A stretch of 64,000 nucleotides of DNA from an uncultured Chlorobiaceae bacterium (GCA_903882665.1 CAIRXW010000003.1:1-64000), one strand, 5' to 3'; positions 40,706-49,796 are shown, counted from the first letter of the stretch. Made by a program: numbers and translations. The notes: generated from the sequence alone by a model not told the origin.

Positions 40706-41680
40706 TCAGTCGCGCATAAAAAAGAGCTTCCCCTCCTTCCAGAGCACCCGCAACTGCCCGCCAGCCATGACCATTTTGCCGGGCTGACTACCAAGAAGAT
40801 CGACCAGTTTTTGGAGCGTTTGAGAGTCTACCGGTGCATCCATATCACGTAAAGCCCTCTTGAAAAGCTCCTTCTGCTCAAAAACGGTAAGCTGCTTCAG
40901 AGCCTTGACGTCAAGCTTCCCGTCAGCAAGAGATAGCCCCGGCTCCCGTTCACAGAGATTTTCAAAATAGAGCTCAAGAAACTCTTTAAGCTCCCCTGCC
41001 TGCTCCGACACTCTCTGGATCGACGGCATCAATTTATGGGCAAACCGCTCCTCAATCAGCGGAATAACCCTGTTCCTGATAAAATTGCGGTCATAGTCAC
41101 TGGCAAAATTGCTCGAATCACTCCGGCTCGCAATCCCCTGCTCATGCAGGTAGGCAACAATATCGGCTTTATGGAAGAGAAGCATAGGGCGAATGATTTT
41201 ACCGTTGCGCGTCCTGATTCCCCTCAGTCCGGGTATGGATACCCCCCTGAAAAGGTTGAAAAGAATAGTCTCGGCATTATCGTTGACATGATGGCCGGTT
41301 GCAATTTTTGTGAACCCCTTTTGCTCCATCACCTGCTCAAAAAAAGTATATCGCAATATCCGTGCCGTCTCCTCGACCGATTTTTTCCACTCCCCGGCAA
41401 AACGCCAGGTATCAAAGCGCTCGACAAAACACTCCAAGCCAAGCAACTGGCAGTGATCGCGCACAAACGATTCATCCCGGTCACTCTCGGCACCACGAAG
41501 CTGAAAATTGCAGTGAGCAACCGCAAGTTCTGTATGCAGAAGTGGTCTTGCTGCACAAAAGAGAGAGAGCATGGCCATCGAATCCGGTCCTCCGGAAAGA
41601 GCAACAAGAACTCTCTCCCCCTCTTCAACCAGCCGCCTTGTTCTGAGATGGCCGAGAAACTTTTTTTCTAACGCATTCAC
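40706..41680 (-). CDS. tilS: tRNA(Ile)-lysidine synthetase
   Basis: The 324-aa PP-loop ATPase modifies the anticodon C34 of tRNA-Ile(CAU) to lysidine. The motif VLVALSGGPDSMAML near residues 24-38 binds ATP; GHHVNDNAETILFNLFRG and RPMLLFHKADIVAYL are family motifs. The C-terminal domain is short. It is on the minus strand between plus-strand neighbours. Confidence 0.93.
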   Translation of the reverse strand: MNALEKKFLGHLRTRRLVEEGERVLVALSGGPDSMAMLSLFCAARPLLHTELAVAHCNFQLRGAESDRDESFVRDHCQLLGLECFVERFDTWRFAGEWKKSVEETARILRYTFFEQVMEQKGFTKIATGHHVNDNAETILFNLFRGVSIPGLRGIRTRNGKIIRPMLLFHKADIVAYLHEQGIASRSDSSNFASDYDRNFIRNRVIPLIEERFAHKLMPSIQRVSEQAGELKEFLELYFENLCEREPGLSLADGKLDVKALKQLTVFEQKELFKRALRDMDAPVDSQTLQKLVDLLGSQPGKMVMAGGQLRVLWKEGKLFFMRD

Positions 41681-41910
41681 CCGATTTACATCCCTTTATC
41701 ACGTTTCGACGCAGGTAACCCTGCCGTTGTTTCTAATTCTTCCTTCCTTCTCAAGCCCCTTTCCTGCCGAAAAAAAACTCCAAAAAGAGCCTCCCCGCAG
41801 GAGAATTGCAAAATAAATCGCTAAAAAACTGCGCGTTTTATTTCAAGTTTAAGATAAATAATTATCATAAGGGAGTTTATCATAATATAACCGGCAAGAG
41901 ACGAAAAAAG

Positions 41911-42549
41911 ATGTTTACTTCCTACGGCTACAGCACCATGATAAAAGTGCTTCTCCTCTGCATGGGCGTCAGTGCTGCTGCAATGATTTTTCCTTTCGGC
42001 GCTGAGATAGCGCTGCTCCTCCTGGCCGCCGCTTTGCTCCTCTTTACCCTCTATTTTTTTCGCGACCCGAAACGAACGGCCCCCGATGAAAAGAGGATTA
42101 TCCTTGCACCGGCCGACGGCAAAATAGTGCTTGTCGAAAAACAGGCCGAAAACAGTTCCGGCAAAGCCTCAACGCTGGTCAGTATCTTTATGTCGCCCTT
42201 CAACGTTCACGTCAACCGCATACCGCTCAGCGGCAAGGTGACCCACCTTCGCTACCGCACTGGTCAGTTCCTCATGGCCTTTGACCCCAAAAGCATGGAG
42301 AGCAATGAACGAATGGAGATCGCCATCAACAATCGTGAAATAGAGGTGCGCTTCAGCCAGGTATCGGGTTTTCTGGCAAGAAGAATTGTCTGTCAACTGC
42401 AAAAGGGTGAAAACGTCACCATCGGCAAACGGTTTGGCATGATCAAGTTTGGCTCAAGGGTCGACCTCATCCTGCCCCCGTCAGCAACCATACTGGCAGA
42501 GCCCGGCCAGAGAACCCGCGCAGGCGAAACCATCCTCGCCCGCTATTGA
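41911..42549 (+). CDS. psd: Phosphatidylserine decarboxylase proenzyme, short type
   Basis: The 212-aa protein has two N-terminal membrane helices (residues about 10-50), then LAPADGKIVLVEK, SPFNVHVNRIPLSGKV and KFGSRVDLILP near residue 180, where the Gly-Ser bond is cleaved to make the pyruvoyl group. It makes phosphatidylethanolamine. I chose the ATG at 41911 over an earlier ATG at 41806 because the earlier segment is unconserved. Confidence 0.93.
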   Translation: MFTSYGYSTMIKVLLLCMGVSAAAMIFPFGAEIALLLLAAALLLFTLYFFRDPKRTAPDEKRIILAPADGKIVLVEKQAENSSGKASTLVSIFMSPFNVHVNRIPLSGKVTHLRYRTGQFLMAFDPKSMESNERMEIAINNREIEVRFSQVSGFLARRIVCQLQKGENVTIGKRFGMIKFGSRVDLILPPSATILAEPGQRTRAGETILARY

Positions 42550-42660
42550 GCGAAGAGAGCCCGGTTCCTTTGAAAAGAGTTGGTTTAGGAGAGCATATTG
42601 CTTATATAATTGGCAATAGATGCTGTTTTGATGAATGAAAATTCCGTGGAGGAACCCCCG

Positions 42661-42870
42661 ATGTTTGGTTTAGGTGGACAGGAACTTATCCTTATTCTGC
42701 TGATCATTCTGCTGTTGTTCGGCGCAAAAAAGCTTCCGGAACTTGCAAGAGGTCTTGGAAAAGGAATTAAGGAGTTCAAAAAATCCCAGAACGAGATCGA
42801 GGAAGAGTTTAAATCGACTTCAGAAGAAACGCCAAAAAAGGAGAAGTCTTCCTCTTCAACCCAAAGCTAA
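42661..42870 (+). CDS. tatA: Sec-independent translocase TatA/E-like protein
   Basis: The 69-aa protein has the TatA layout: short N-terminus [20 protein letters not shown], a [21 protein letters not shown] amphipathic helix and a charged tail rich in Ser, Glu and Lys. The start is ATG 42661 after GGAGG; the upstream extension is not conserved. It would form part of the twin-arginine export pore. tatC is not nearby. Confidence 0.93.
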   Translation: MFGLGGQELILILLIILLLFGAKKLPELARGLGKGIKEFKKSQNEIEEEFKSTSEETPKKEKSSSSTQS

Positions 42871-42888
42871 AGTGTGCGATAACCGGCC

Positions 42889-44592
42889 ATGCTTTTCAGC
42901 CTCTACATCAAGAATTTTGCCCTGATCCAGGAGCTTTCGGTTGAGTTCAGCCCTCAATTGACCATCATCACCGGGGAGACCGGCGCAGGAAAATCCATTC
43001 TTGTCGGAGCACTGAGTCTTGTGCTGGGTGAGCGGGCAAGCAGCGATCTGGTGCGCTCAGGCACAAACAAGGCTGTCATTGAGGCTGTGCTTAAAAATGT
43101 TGATCCTGAAAAGATCGACACACTGCTCTCGGCGGCAGATATTGAGCTGGCACCGGAACTCATACTTCGCAGGGAGCTCTCCTCGGGCGGTCAATCACGC
43201 TGCTTCATCAACGACACTCCCTGCACCGTCGCGCTCCTCAAACAGGTGGGAGAGCTGCTGATTGACCTGCACGGCCAGCACGAACACCAGTTGCTGCTTC
43301 GGGCCGACACACACGAAACCCTGCTTGACGAGTACGGCGGAACCAACCCGGAAGTGGGCGCCTACAGGGCCTCCCGTTCAGGGCTCCAGCATCTTCAGCA
43401 GCAGTTGCACCAATTGAAAATAGAGAGCGCTGAAATCCGCGACAAAAAAGAGATGCTCGATTTTCAGCTCAACGAGCTCAATGCCCTTGACCTTAAAAGC
43501 GGCGAAGAGGAATCGAACGAAACCGAGATAACGCTGCTTGAAAACGCCGAAACCCTTTTTACCCTCAGCACCGCGCTCAGCGAGCTGCTCTATAACAGCG
43601 AGCACTCGGTCTACTCCTCCATCAGCACAGCACTCCATACACTCGAAAAGCTTGCCGGCATTGACAAACGGTTTGCCACGCACCTTGAAGAGAGTCGAGC
43701 GGCAAAAAGCATTATCGATGAACTTGCCCGCTTCAGCCGAAGCTATTCGTCTGACATCGACTTTAATCCAGTCAGGCTCGACTCACTGCGTGAACGCCAG
43801 CTCCTGCTCCAGCGCATCGCAAAAAAATATGGCCGCTCACTCCTGGAACTGATCGCGTTACGCAATGAACTCGACGCGAAAGTTGCCCTTGAAGAGAATC
43901 TTGAAGAGGAGGTTGAGCGCATTGATCAGAAAATCACCACCGGAAAAACAGAACTTTCACTCCTTGCAGTGCAACTCTCCTGCAAACGCCAGGAGGCCGC
44001 ACGCCGCCTTGAGGGCGTCATTCAGGGCTATCTTGCCCATCTCGGCATACCAAACGCAACCTTCATCGTCAACATGAGCCGTGAGGAACAGGATGACGGA
44101 GAGATCACTATCGAAGGAAAAACTTATGCCGCCTTGCCGAACGGCAGCGACCGGATTGAGTTTCTGATTTCCGCCAACCCCGGAGAAAAACCAAAACCTC
44201 TCGTCAAAGTGGCGTCAGGTGGAGAAATTTCAAGGGTGATGCTTGCCATGAAAAGCGCACTGGCTGAGTCGGCAAAACTGCCAATCCTCATTTTTGATGA
44301 GATCGATACCGGCATCAGTGGCCGGGTCGCAGAAGCGGTTGGAAAAAGCCTCAAAAGCCTCTCACGCCTGCACCAGATCATCGCCATCACCCACCTGCCG
44401 CAAATTGCCGCCATGGCCGACCTGCACCTCCAGGTACAAAAATCCGTGCAGGATGAGCGAACCGTAACGGAAGTGACCATCCTTGACCACGAGAGCCGCC
44501 TGCAAGCCATCGCCCAGCTCATCAGCGGCAAGAGCATCTCCCCCTCATCGCTCAATCACGCCGCCGAACTGGTTGCCAGTGCAGCTCACTGA
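42889..44592 (+). CDS. recN: DNA repair protein RecN
   Basis: The 567-aa SMC-like ATPase acts in double-strand break repair. Walker A GETGAGKSILVGAL lies near residues 30-43. Two coiled-coil arms (about 160-370) flank the hinge. The signature VASGGEISRVMLAMK and Walker B ILIFDEIDTGISGRVA lie near residues 440-490. It starts 18 bp after tatA. Confidence 0.94.
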   Translation: MLFSLYIKNFALIQELSVEFSPQLTIITGETGAGKSILVGALSLVLGERASSDLVRSGTNKAVIEAVLKNVDPEKIDTLLSAADIELAPELILRRELSSGGQSRCFINDTPCTVALLKQVGELLIDLHGQHEHQLLLRADTHETLLDEYGGTNPEVGAYRASRSGLQHLQQQLHQLKIESAEIRDKKEMLDFQLNELNALDLKSGEEESNETEITLLENAETLFTLSTALSELLYNSEHSVYSSISTALHTLEKLAGIDKRFATHLEESRAAKSIIDELARFSRSYSSDIDFNPVRLDSLRERQLLLQRIAKKYGRSLLELIALRNELDAKVALEENLEEEVERIDQKITTGKTELSLLAVQLSCKRQEAARRLEGVIQGYLAHLGIPNATFIVNMSREEQDDGEITIEGKTYAALPNGSDRIEFLISANPGEKPKPLVKVASGGEISRVMLAMKSALAESAKLPILIFDEIDTGISGRVAEAVGKSLKSLSRLHQIIAITHLPQIAAMADLHLQVQKSVQDERTVTEVTILDHESRLQAIAQLISGKSISPSSLNHAAELVASAAH

Positions 44593-44729
44593 AGCGTCAC
44601 TCGGTTTGATGAACCTCGACGCTCCTGGGCAGACTGGTTGGCAACCGAACGAAAAACGCGCCGAAGTGCAAGGCTCATCCATTTTTTCTATCTTGCAAAA
44701 AAGCTCAAGAACAGAACGGAGATACACAC

Positions 44730-45251
44730 ATGCCAACACTGAAAGCGAAAGGGTTACAATGGCTGAAAGGGTTTCACCTGCTTGCGGTTTCCTGCTGGAT
44801 AGGGGGTGCCGTGTCGCTGATATCGCTCTATTTTTTGAAAGCCGATATTACTGATGGCCGCGTTTTGTACGGAATCAACCAGAGCCTTCATCATGTTGAC
44901 ATGTCGATTGTCGTCGTTCCCGGTGCCATTGGATGCCTGCTTACCGGGCTCGCCTACTCACTGTTCAGTAACTGGGGCTTCTTCAAACACACCTGGCTGA
45001 CCGTCAAATGGATAGTGACCATCTCCGCAATTATCTTTGGTACCTTTTTTCTTGGCCCCTGGGAGAGCACAATGATGGATATCTCCGGCAAACTCGGCAT
45101 GGCATCGCTGGGCAACTCCGCCTACCTCTACAACCAAACGATGAACCTCATATTCGGAACCCTTCAGGTCGTGATATTGATGATCACTGTCTTTATCTCC
45201 ATCTTCAAACCCTGGAGAGCGAAAAAAAGGAGCATGTCAAAGGCTGACTAA
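44730..45251 (+). CDS. Four-helix membrane protein (DUF2269/CopD-like)
   Basis: The 173-aa protein has four predicted membrane helices with conserved-looking LKGFHLLAVSCWIGGAVSL near residue 13, HHVDMSIVVVPGAIGCLLTG and TWLTVKWIVTISAII. The His in helix one and HH pair near residue 54 resemble haem or metal ligands of DUF2269/CopD-like proteins, but I cannot confirm this. No neighbouring operon partner. It is the last core-like gene before the accessory island. Confidence 0.6.
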   Translation: MPTLKAKGLQWLKGFHLLAVSCWIGGAVSLISLYFLKADITDGRVLYGINQSLHHVDMSIVVVPGAIGCLLTGLAYSLFSNWGFFKHTWLTVKWIVTISAIIFGTFFLGPWESTMMDISGKLGMASLGNSAYLYNQTMNLIFGTLQVVILMITVFISIFKPWRAKKRSMSKAD

Positions 45252-45355
45252 ACGCAGCGGTTGGCTTCGAGCAACTCTTTGACTCTGTAGAAGAGCTTTG
45301 AAAGCATGTACAAACTTTGTATGCTTCCGAATCTACAACGTATAAAAAAGTTATT

Positions 45356-45607
45356 ATGAGCACGGTTACCGTGAATGTCTCTTTTCAGGACTCATTGCTG
45401 AATGAAATTGACAAAACAGCCAAAAAGGAGTATCGAAGCCGTTCAGAGTTGATAAGGGAGGCTGCAAGACTGTATATCCAGCGCCAGAGTCAGTGGAATG
45501 ATCTGTTTCAGCTTGGCGATACGGTTGCCCGAAAGCAGCAGTTGACAGAGCATGATGTTGCAACGGAGATCGTGGCTCTCCGTACAGCAAAAGCCAGGTT
45601 GTCATGA
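45356..45607 (+). CDS. Ribbon-helix-helix (CopG-type) antitoxin
   Basis: The 83-aa protein begins with a beta strand TVTVNVSFQDSLLNEID followed by two helices with EYRSRSELIREAARLYIQ, the ribbon-helix-helix DNA-binding fold. The C-terminal tail should bind a PIN toxin. Its stop overlaps the next frame (ATGA), the standard antitoxin-toxin layout. ATG 45356 fits the fold; the frame is open from 45317. Confidence 0.85.
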   Translation: MSTVTVNVSFQDSLLNEIDKTAKKEYRSRSELIREAARLYIQRQSQWNDLFQLGDTVARKQQLTEHDVATEIVALRTAKARLS

Positions 45608-45813
45608 AAATAGTATGCGATACCAATGTTCTTGTTTCCGGCATTCTCTTCGGTGGAAATCCAAGGGAAATCTTGCGACTTTGTTCTGCTGGCAAGGTGA
45701 TCAACTTCATCTCTCCTGAAATGATGCAGGAGGTGGATTTTATTCAGCGGGCTCCCACCACTTCGCATTTGCCTGGGCAAAATCACTCATGGTACGGCGC
45801 AAATCATCCATGA
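45604..45813 (+). pseudogene. Truncated PIN-domain toxin (VapC-like)
   Basis: The frame begins as a normal PIN toxin (MKIVCDTNVLVSGILFGGNP, with the first catalytic Asp at residue 6) and continues as far as ISPEMMQEV, about residue 45. It then runs into unrelated sequence from about 45740 and stops. PIN toxins are about 130-140 residues with further acidic residues, which are missing. The break coincides with the stop codon of the convergent antitoxin gene, so a rearrangement joined two modules here. Confidence 0.8.
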
Positions 45814-45991
45814 AAAGAATGTCATCTACCGCTTGCTGTATTTGCACAAGCTTTTCCTCCATTCCACGAACCGGTGCAAATTGCCTGAGCGCCTCTTCTA
45901 CCAAAGCAAACTCCTCCAACGGTAAAATAACCCCGACCGCATTACCCTCAACATCGCGGATAAACTGGCGTCCAATAACAGTCGTAGCCAC
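45740..45991 (-). CDS. Phd/YefM-like antitoxin, apparently orphan
   Basis: The 83-aa protein starts with a segment typical of Phd/YefM-type antitoxins (RQFIRDVEGNAVGVILPLEEF) and ends with a helical tail (MSDFAQANAKWWEPAE). A toxin gene would be expected just downstream on the minus strand, but there the remnant PIN gene of the other strand is found. It is therefore an antitoxin without a visible toxin, beside a toxin without its end. Confidence 0.65.
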   Translation of the reverse strand: MATTVIGRQFIRDVEGNAVGVILPLEEFALVEEALRQFAPVRGMEEKLVQIQQAVDDILFMDDLRRTMSDFAQANAKWWEPAE

Positions 45992-46115
45992 ACCATATCT
46001 CCATTAACCATTCATTCTTGATTACAAAATTATTATATCAGGAAAAACATTCCGGTGCAAACAATTTGTCAGATTTGCCGAACTTCGCCTCTGGATTTCC
46101 CCAAATTTCAAACCG

Positions 46116-46131
46116 GCCGCCACGAGGCGGC
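46116..46131. terminator. GC-rich hairpin downstream of VR1
   Basis: A 6-bp stem (gccgcc / ggcggc) with an ACGA loop is followed on the plus strand by ATTTTT. It lies beyond the VR1 hairpin at the end of the target gene. A similar stem (gaccacc / ggtggtc) sits at 52348-52364 after VR2, so both target transcripts may end this way. Confidence 0.5.
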
Positions 46132-46170
46132 ATTTTTCGGTTGTCGGTCGTTCCCGCAAAATTATGGTGC

Positions 46171-46195
46171 ACAGCAGCGCTCCGCTTGCTGCCGT
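46171..46195 (-). repeat. DGR-associated hairpin 3' of VR1
   Basis: On the minus strand the stem is ACGGCAG / CTGCTGT with one G-U pair and an 11-base loop, beginning 64 bp past the VR1 end. The equivalent stem after VR2 (52402-52426) is ACGGCAG / CTGCCGT with a different 11-base loop. DGR target genes are known to need a hairpin or cruciform near the VR. Confidence 0.65.
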
Positions 46196-46210
46196 TCACC
46201 ACAATTTTGG

Positions 46211-46259
46211 TAACTGCCCTCTCGCTCAAAAAGCAAAGCCGGAATGAGCTGCCAACTGA
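46211..46259 (-). repeat. Conserved flank 3' of VR1, identical to that of VR2
   Basis: This 49-bp block, extending by one base into VR1, is identical to 52441-52489 after VR2 but absent beside the TR. It lies between VR and hairpin and is a candidate cis signal marking a target for mutagenic homing. Confidence 0.75.
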
Positions 46260-46390
46260 CTACGGGACGAAAACAAGGCGGAAGCCAAAGTAGTTGTACC
46301 GGTAGTCGGGAGGGTAGTAGTACCGATAAGCCGACCGACAGCGCTCGGCAGGGTAGTTCCAGCTCCCGCCACGAATTACACGGGACGAAC
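46260..46390 (-). repeat. DGR variable repeat VR1
   Basis: Aligned without gaps to the template repeat (offset 4462 bp), VR1 differs at 15 positions. Fourteen are at adenines on the coding strand and one is a G-to-T change at 46289. Its first 28 bases from the 3' end (coding) are identical to the TR, the expected initiation-of-homology segment, and the repeat ends exactly at the stop codon. Eight of the twelve template Asn codons have become Tyr. Confidence 0.95.
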
Positions 46391-49300
46391 GACTATCGTC
46401 ATACCAACTATCCGTCCATTCCCATACATTTCCTGCCATATCATACAGCCCTTCCGGGGTTGCACCTTCAGGATAACTGCCAACGGGTGTTGTCTGGCCA
46501 ACATTGCTCTTATAGTTGAGCAGTTTTGAGTTTGGCTCACCTTTATCTTTCGGCCAGGGATATTCACGTTTTTCTTTCCCTGCTGCGGCATACTCCCACT
46601 CCCATTCTATGGGTAAACGATACCTCCTGGTATCCTGACCATTGCTTTCCATGAGAGAGAGCCATAAGCAGTAGGTGCGGGCAGCATACCAGCTCACTCC
46701 GACTACTGGCTGATCGTCCTCCCTGAAGCGCCGGTCATCATCATATTTTGAGCGGAACTGTTTCGATAGTTCAGGTTCTTCACCCAAACATGTCTGAAAT
46801 CCGGGAATAGTCTTTGCAAGTTCAAAGAGACTGTCTTTCAGGATTTCATCTGCCTGCCCATTATCAACCGATTGCAGCCAGGTAATAAATTTGCGATAGA
46901 GTTTATTGGTCAGTGGATATTTGGCAACATAGAGATCCCCCACTTGCTCTTTACCATCTACGGAGTGATGGCCGTTTTTGATAAGAATGTACTGGGCGTT
47001 CTGTTCGATGGGGCTGAAATGGACATCGCCATAAGACTCAACAAGCTCTCTCGGTCTGACAAGGATGGCAGGGCGCTCCTGTTCATCGGTCAGTACCACT
47101 TCATCGGCTTTTCTGAGCAACTCCTGATCTACCTCCGGATGCAGCCTTTTGAACTCTTGTGCGGCCTCAACGGCCTGCCGACTGCCGACCGTTTTCAGGC
47201 ATTCGAGGATGTAGTATTGGCGATCACGTGTGGTTACTCGATCACGGAGCTTTTCACAAAATGCTTCAACCGTTTGAGGAGCCTTGCGGATTAACTTCTG
47301 AAGAAAACCGAGGGTTCGCTGATCGAGGGATGCGCTCCGGGGTGCATCAAAAAAGGCTTTCATAAATTTGTTGAACCAGAACGCATCAACTTGCGCCACA
47401 AAAAAGAGCAGTGGTTCATCCCACCAATCAATCCCAACCTGCTCCACAAGCTTGCCGATACGCTCAGGCTCAGAGGTGACACATTTTACCAGTCGAAGAC
47501 CTGCAAGATATTCCCGGAAGGTTTTGTGACTGAAAACGTAGGTCGATCCTGATTTACCGAGAACGCCAGCTCGCCTGACCAGATTGTCGCAAATCTTTTC
47601 CGCGCTATATTTGCTCCGATATTTGTAGTCCAAAAGATCAACATCTTGCTGCATCCGATCATGAAACTGCTCAATATCAGCAGCATCCTCATTGCGGTCC
47701 TGCATCCAGAGGGAGAGCGGTTCCAGCAGCTTCTTTGACTCTGTTGCCGGAAGAAAAGGAGTGATTTTTTTATCATCTTCCCGATAAAAAAGGAGATAAT
47801 CAAGTGCTACGTCATAGAGCTTTTCACGATTGCCGGGTATCGCCTTGCTTTGCTTCCAGAGAATTGCCATGAGCTGCAAGAGAAGCGGTATACCGGCGAG
47901 GTCGTTCCGCAAGCCACTGTTTTCCGGCAGGGAAAGATAGGTGTCGAGGGCAGCAGCACTTTTTTCAGCTTCTTTTTCTTTTTCGGTTATTCTCTGCTGA
48001 CCGAACCCTTTTTCGTCACGATGAAGGTCACGCAAAAACGCTGCCCGAAACCATTTTTGCAAAAACAGGCGCTGTTGTTTTTCACTGAAGCGCTTGACCC
48101 AGGCAATCTCTTTTTCGATTTTCAGTGCGTTCTGCTCCTTTTCGCCATACCCCTTGTCGCGCGTAGTTATGACAAAAAAAGCCTTTTTCCAGGTTTTAGC
48201 AGCTTCAGAAACCCATGTACATATCGTTACCCGTTGCTTCTCGTCACTGATTTCATCAAGTCCATCCAGCAAGACCAGCGAAGAATGGGTTTTCAGGCGA
48301 TCCTCAAAAAAGCTTTTTTCAATCTTCAGATGAGGCTCAAAGCATTGCGATAATTTTGCATGAAGCGATTGCCGCTCTTCACCCGGAATTGCCATTTTGC
48401 TCAAGGGCATGTAGAGTATCGGCACAGGAAAAGCAAAACCCTTCAACCTGATGGTGCTGCTCAGGGCAAAATGCTTGATAATGGTTGTTTTGCCTGAACC
48501 CGGTTCTCCGATAATGAGCAGCAGCCGCGATCGCTCCACGGCATAGAGTAGTGCATCTTCAGGATTGACATCAGACGTTTTGGATTCTGAACCCTCAATC
48601 CCCTGTTGTTTATAGCGCTCATTGACAGAAATATCAAGTGGCACAAAGGTATCCGGCAGATTGACCGCCTCTTTATCGCCATCAATACCCGGCATTCCAA
48701 AAATCGAATTCTTGCCCAGCTCCTCTTTCAGGCGTTCATGATAACGCCTTGCATCTTCTTCATTTTTTTTGTCAAATGGTGGTGTCGTTATATTAGCAAG
48801 AGCCCCTTTGCCATCATCACCAGAGGATGACGAGCCACCATCAGGGCATCCCTGAAACGGAAAGCTTCCGATATATGATGGCGAAGGAAAGACACTGGTA
48901 TCAAGTGTCCAGACTTCGTGAGGGCTGTCTTCATAGCGAATCGGAAAGATGGTTACCTGATTCTTTTCGCAGGTAGCATACATGGCGCTGTTTGGCCACT
49001 CCCGTTTCTGGTACGAGGCTCCGGCAGCAAGCTTCAGATATCCGCCATCCGCTGAAACAATGCTTGCTGTCTCCGTCTCATGGTAATGGCCATGCAGCAA
49101 CAGATCAACCGATTTGCTCAGAGCTGCTGTTATGTTTGCTCGTTCCACCTTACTCAGCCAGTCGAGGGGATGGTGTGTCAAGGCTATGGTAAGATCCGCC
49201 GCAGCAAGCAGCTTCTTTGCTGCATCGAGACACCGGCGACCTATGAAGAGTTTCTGATGGTCATGATCATCAATACAGAAGAGTGCACTGTTCAGGGGCA

Positions 49301-49796
49301 GTATTGCAATACGACAGTTGTTAATCGTGACGATTTCTACCGTACTGCATGTGGTATTGGTGGGAAAAGACCGGATGGTTTTGAAATAGTCGTTGTACCA
49401 TTCCGTGAATGCATGAAACTTTTGTGTCAGATGTGGAGTCGGCGTGTCAGGGTCAAAGTATTCGTCAGCATCTTCCTTGGTATCGAGGGTTCTGAGAAGA
49501 AATTTACCTGACTTGCGATCAACATCATGGTTACCGGGGATGATGAAGAGGCGATCCCGATTGAGACCGGTGGCTTCGAGCAGGTCATCGAAAAATTTCG
49601 TGGCAACCTCATACTCTTTAGCCTTCCCGTACTGAGCGATATCACCTGTTGCAAAAATCAGGTCTGGAGCATTCACAGGCCCTTCTTCCCTGAAGCGATT
49701 GACAGAAGAGACAAGGGATCGAAGGATTACTTCCTGATCATAGGGGCCTTTATCACTCAGATGGAAATCAGAAACATGCAGCCAGGTAAGAGCCAT
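46260..49796 (-). CDS. DGR target 1: phosphoesterase-NACHT-FGE/C-lectin protein
   Basis: The 1178-aa protein has three parts. Residues 1-310 form a calcineurin-like phosphoesterase with Asp10/His12 (SDFH), GD at 51-52, GNHD at 88-91, THHP and HGHYHE near 236. Residues about 410-800 form a STAND/NACHT NTPase with Walker A IGEPGSGKTT near 430 and Walker B LVLLDGLDEISD near 510. Residues about 955-1178 form an FGE-sulfatase (C-type lectin fold) domain with VVGVSWYAARTYCLWL, GNVWEWTDSW and RGGSW. The last 43 residues are encoded by VR1. The layout (effector, NTPase switch, sensor) is that of bacterial NLR-like immune proteins; function is inferred. No clear Shine-Dalgarno precedes the ATG. Confidence 0.93.
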   Translation of the reverse strand: MALTWLHVSDFHLSDKGPYDQEVILRSLVSSVNRFREEGPVNAPDLIFATGDIAQYGKAKEYEVATKFFDDLLEATGLNRDRLFIIPGNHDVDRKSGKFLLRTLDTKEDADEYFDPDTPTPHLTQKFHAFTEWYNDYFKTIRSFPTNTTCSTVEIVTINNCRIAILPLNSALFCIDDHDHQKLFIGRRCLDAAKKLLAAADLTIALTHHPLDWLSKVERANITAALSKSVDLLLHGHYHETETASIVSADGGYLKLAAGASYQKREWPNSAMYATCEKNQVTIFPIRYEDSPHEVWTLDTSVFPSPSYIGSFPFQGCPDGGSSSSGDDGKGALANITTPPFDKKNEEDARRYHERLKEELGKNSIFGMPGIDGDKEAVNLPDTFVPLDISVNERYKQQGIEGSESKTSDVNPEDALLYAVERSRLLLIIGEPGSGKTTIIKHFALSSTIRLKGFAFPVPILYMPLSKMAIPGEERQSLHAKLSQCFEPHLKIEKSFFEDRLKTHSSLVLLDGLDEISDEKQRVTICTWVSEAAKTWKKAFFVITTRDKGYGEKEQNALKIEKEIAWVKRFSEKQQRLFLQKWFRAAFLRDLHRDEKGFGQQRITEKEKEAEKSAAALDTYLSLPENSGLRNDLAGIPLLLQLMAILWKQSKAIPGNREKLYDVALDYLLFYREDDKKITPFLPATESKKLLEPLSLWMQDRNEDAADIEQFHDRMQQDVDLLDYKYRSKYSAEKICDNLVRRAGVLGKSGSTYVFSHKTFREYLAGLRLVKCVTSEPERIGKLVEQVGIDWWDEPLLFFVAQVDAFWFNKFMKAFFDAPRSASLDQRTLGFLQKLIRKAPQTVEAFCEKLRDRVTTRDRQYYILECLKTVGSRQAVEAAQEFKRLHPEVDQELLRKADEVVLTDEQERPAILVRPRELVESYGDVHFSPIEQNAQYILIKNGHHSVDGKEQVGDLYVAKYPLTNKLYRKFITWLQSVDNGQADEILKDSLFELAKTIPGFQTCLGEEPELSKQFRSKYDDDRRFREDDQPVVGVSWYAARTYCLWLSLMESNGQDTRRYRLPIEWEWEYAAAGKEKREYPWPKDKGEPNSKLLNYKSNVGQTTPVGSYPEGATPEGLYDMAGNVWEWTDSWYDDSRSSRVIRGGSWNYPAERCRSAYRYYYPPDYRYNYFGFRLVFVP

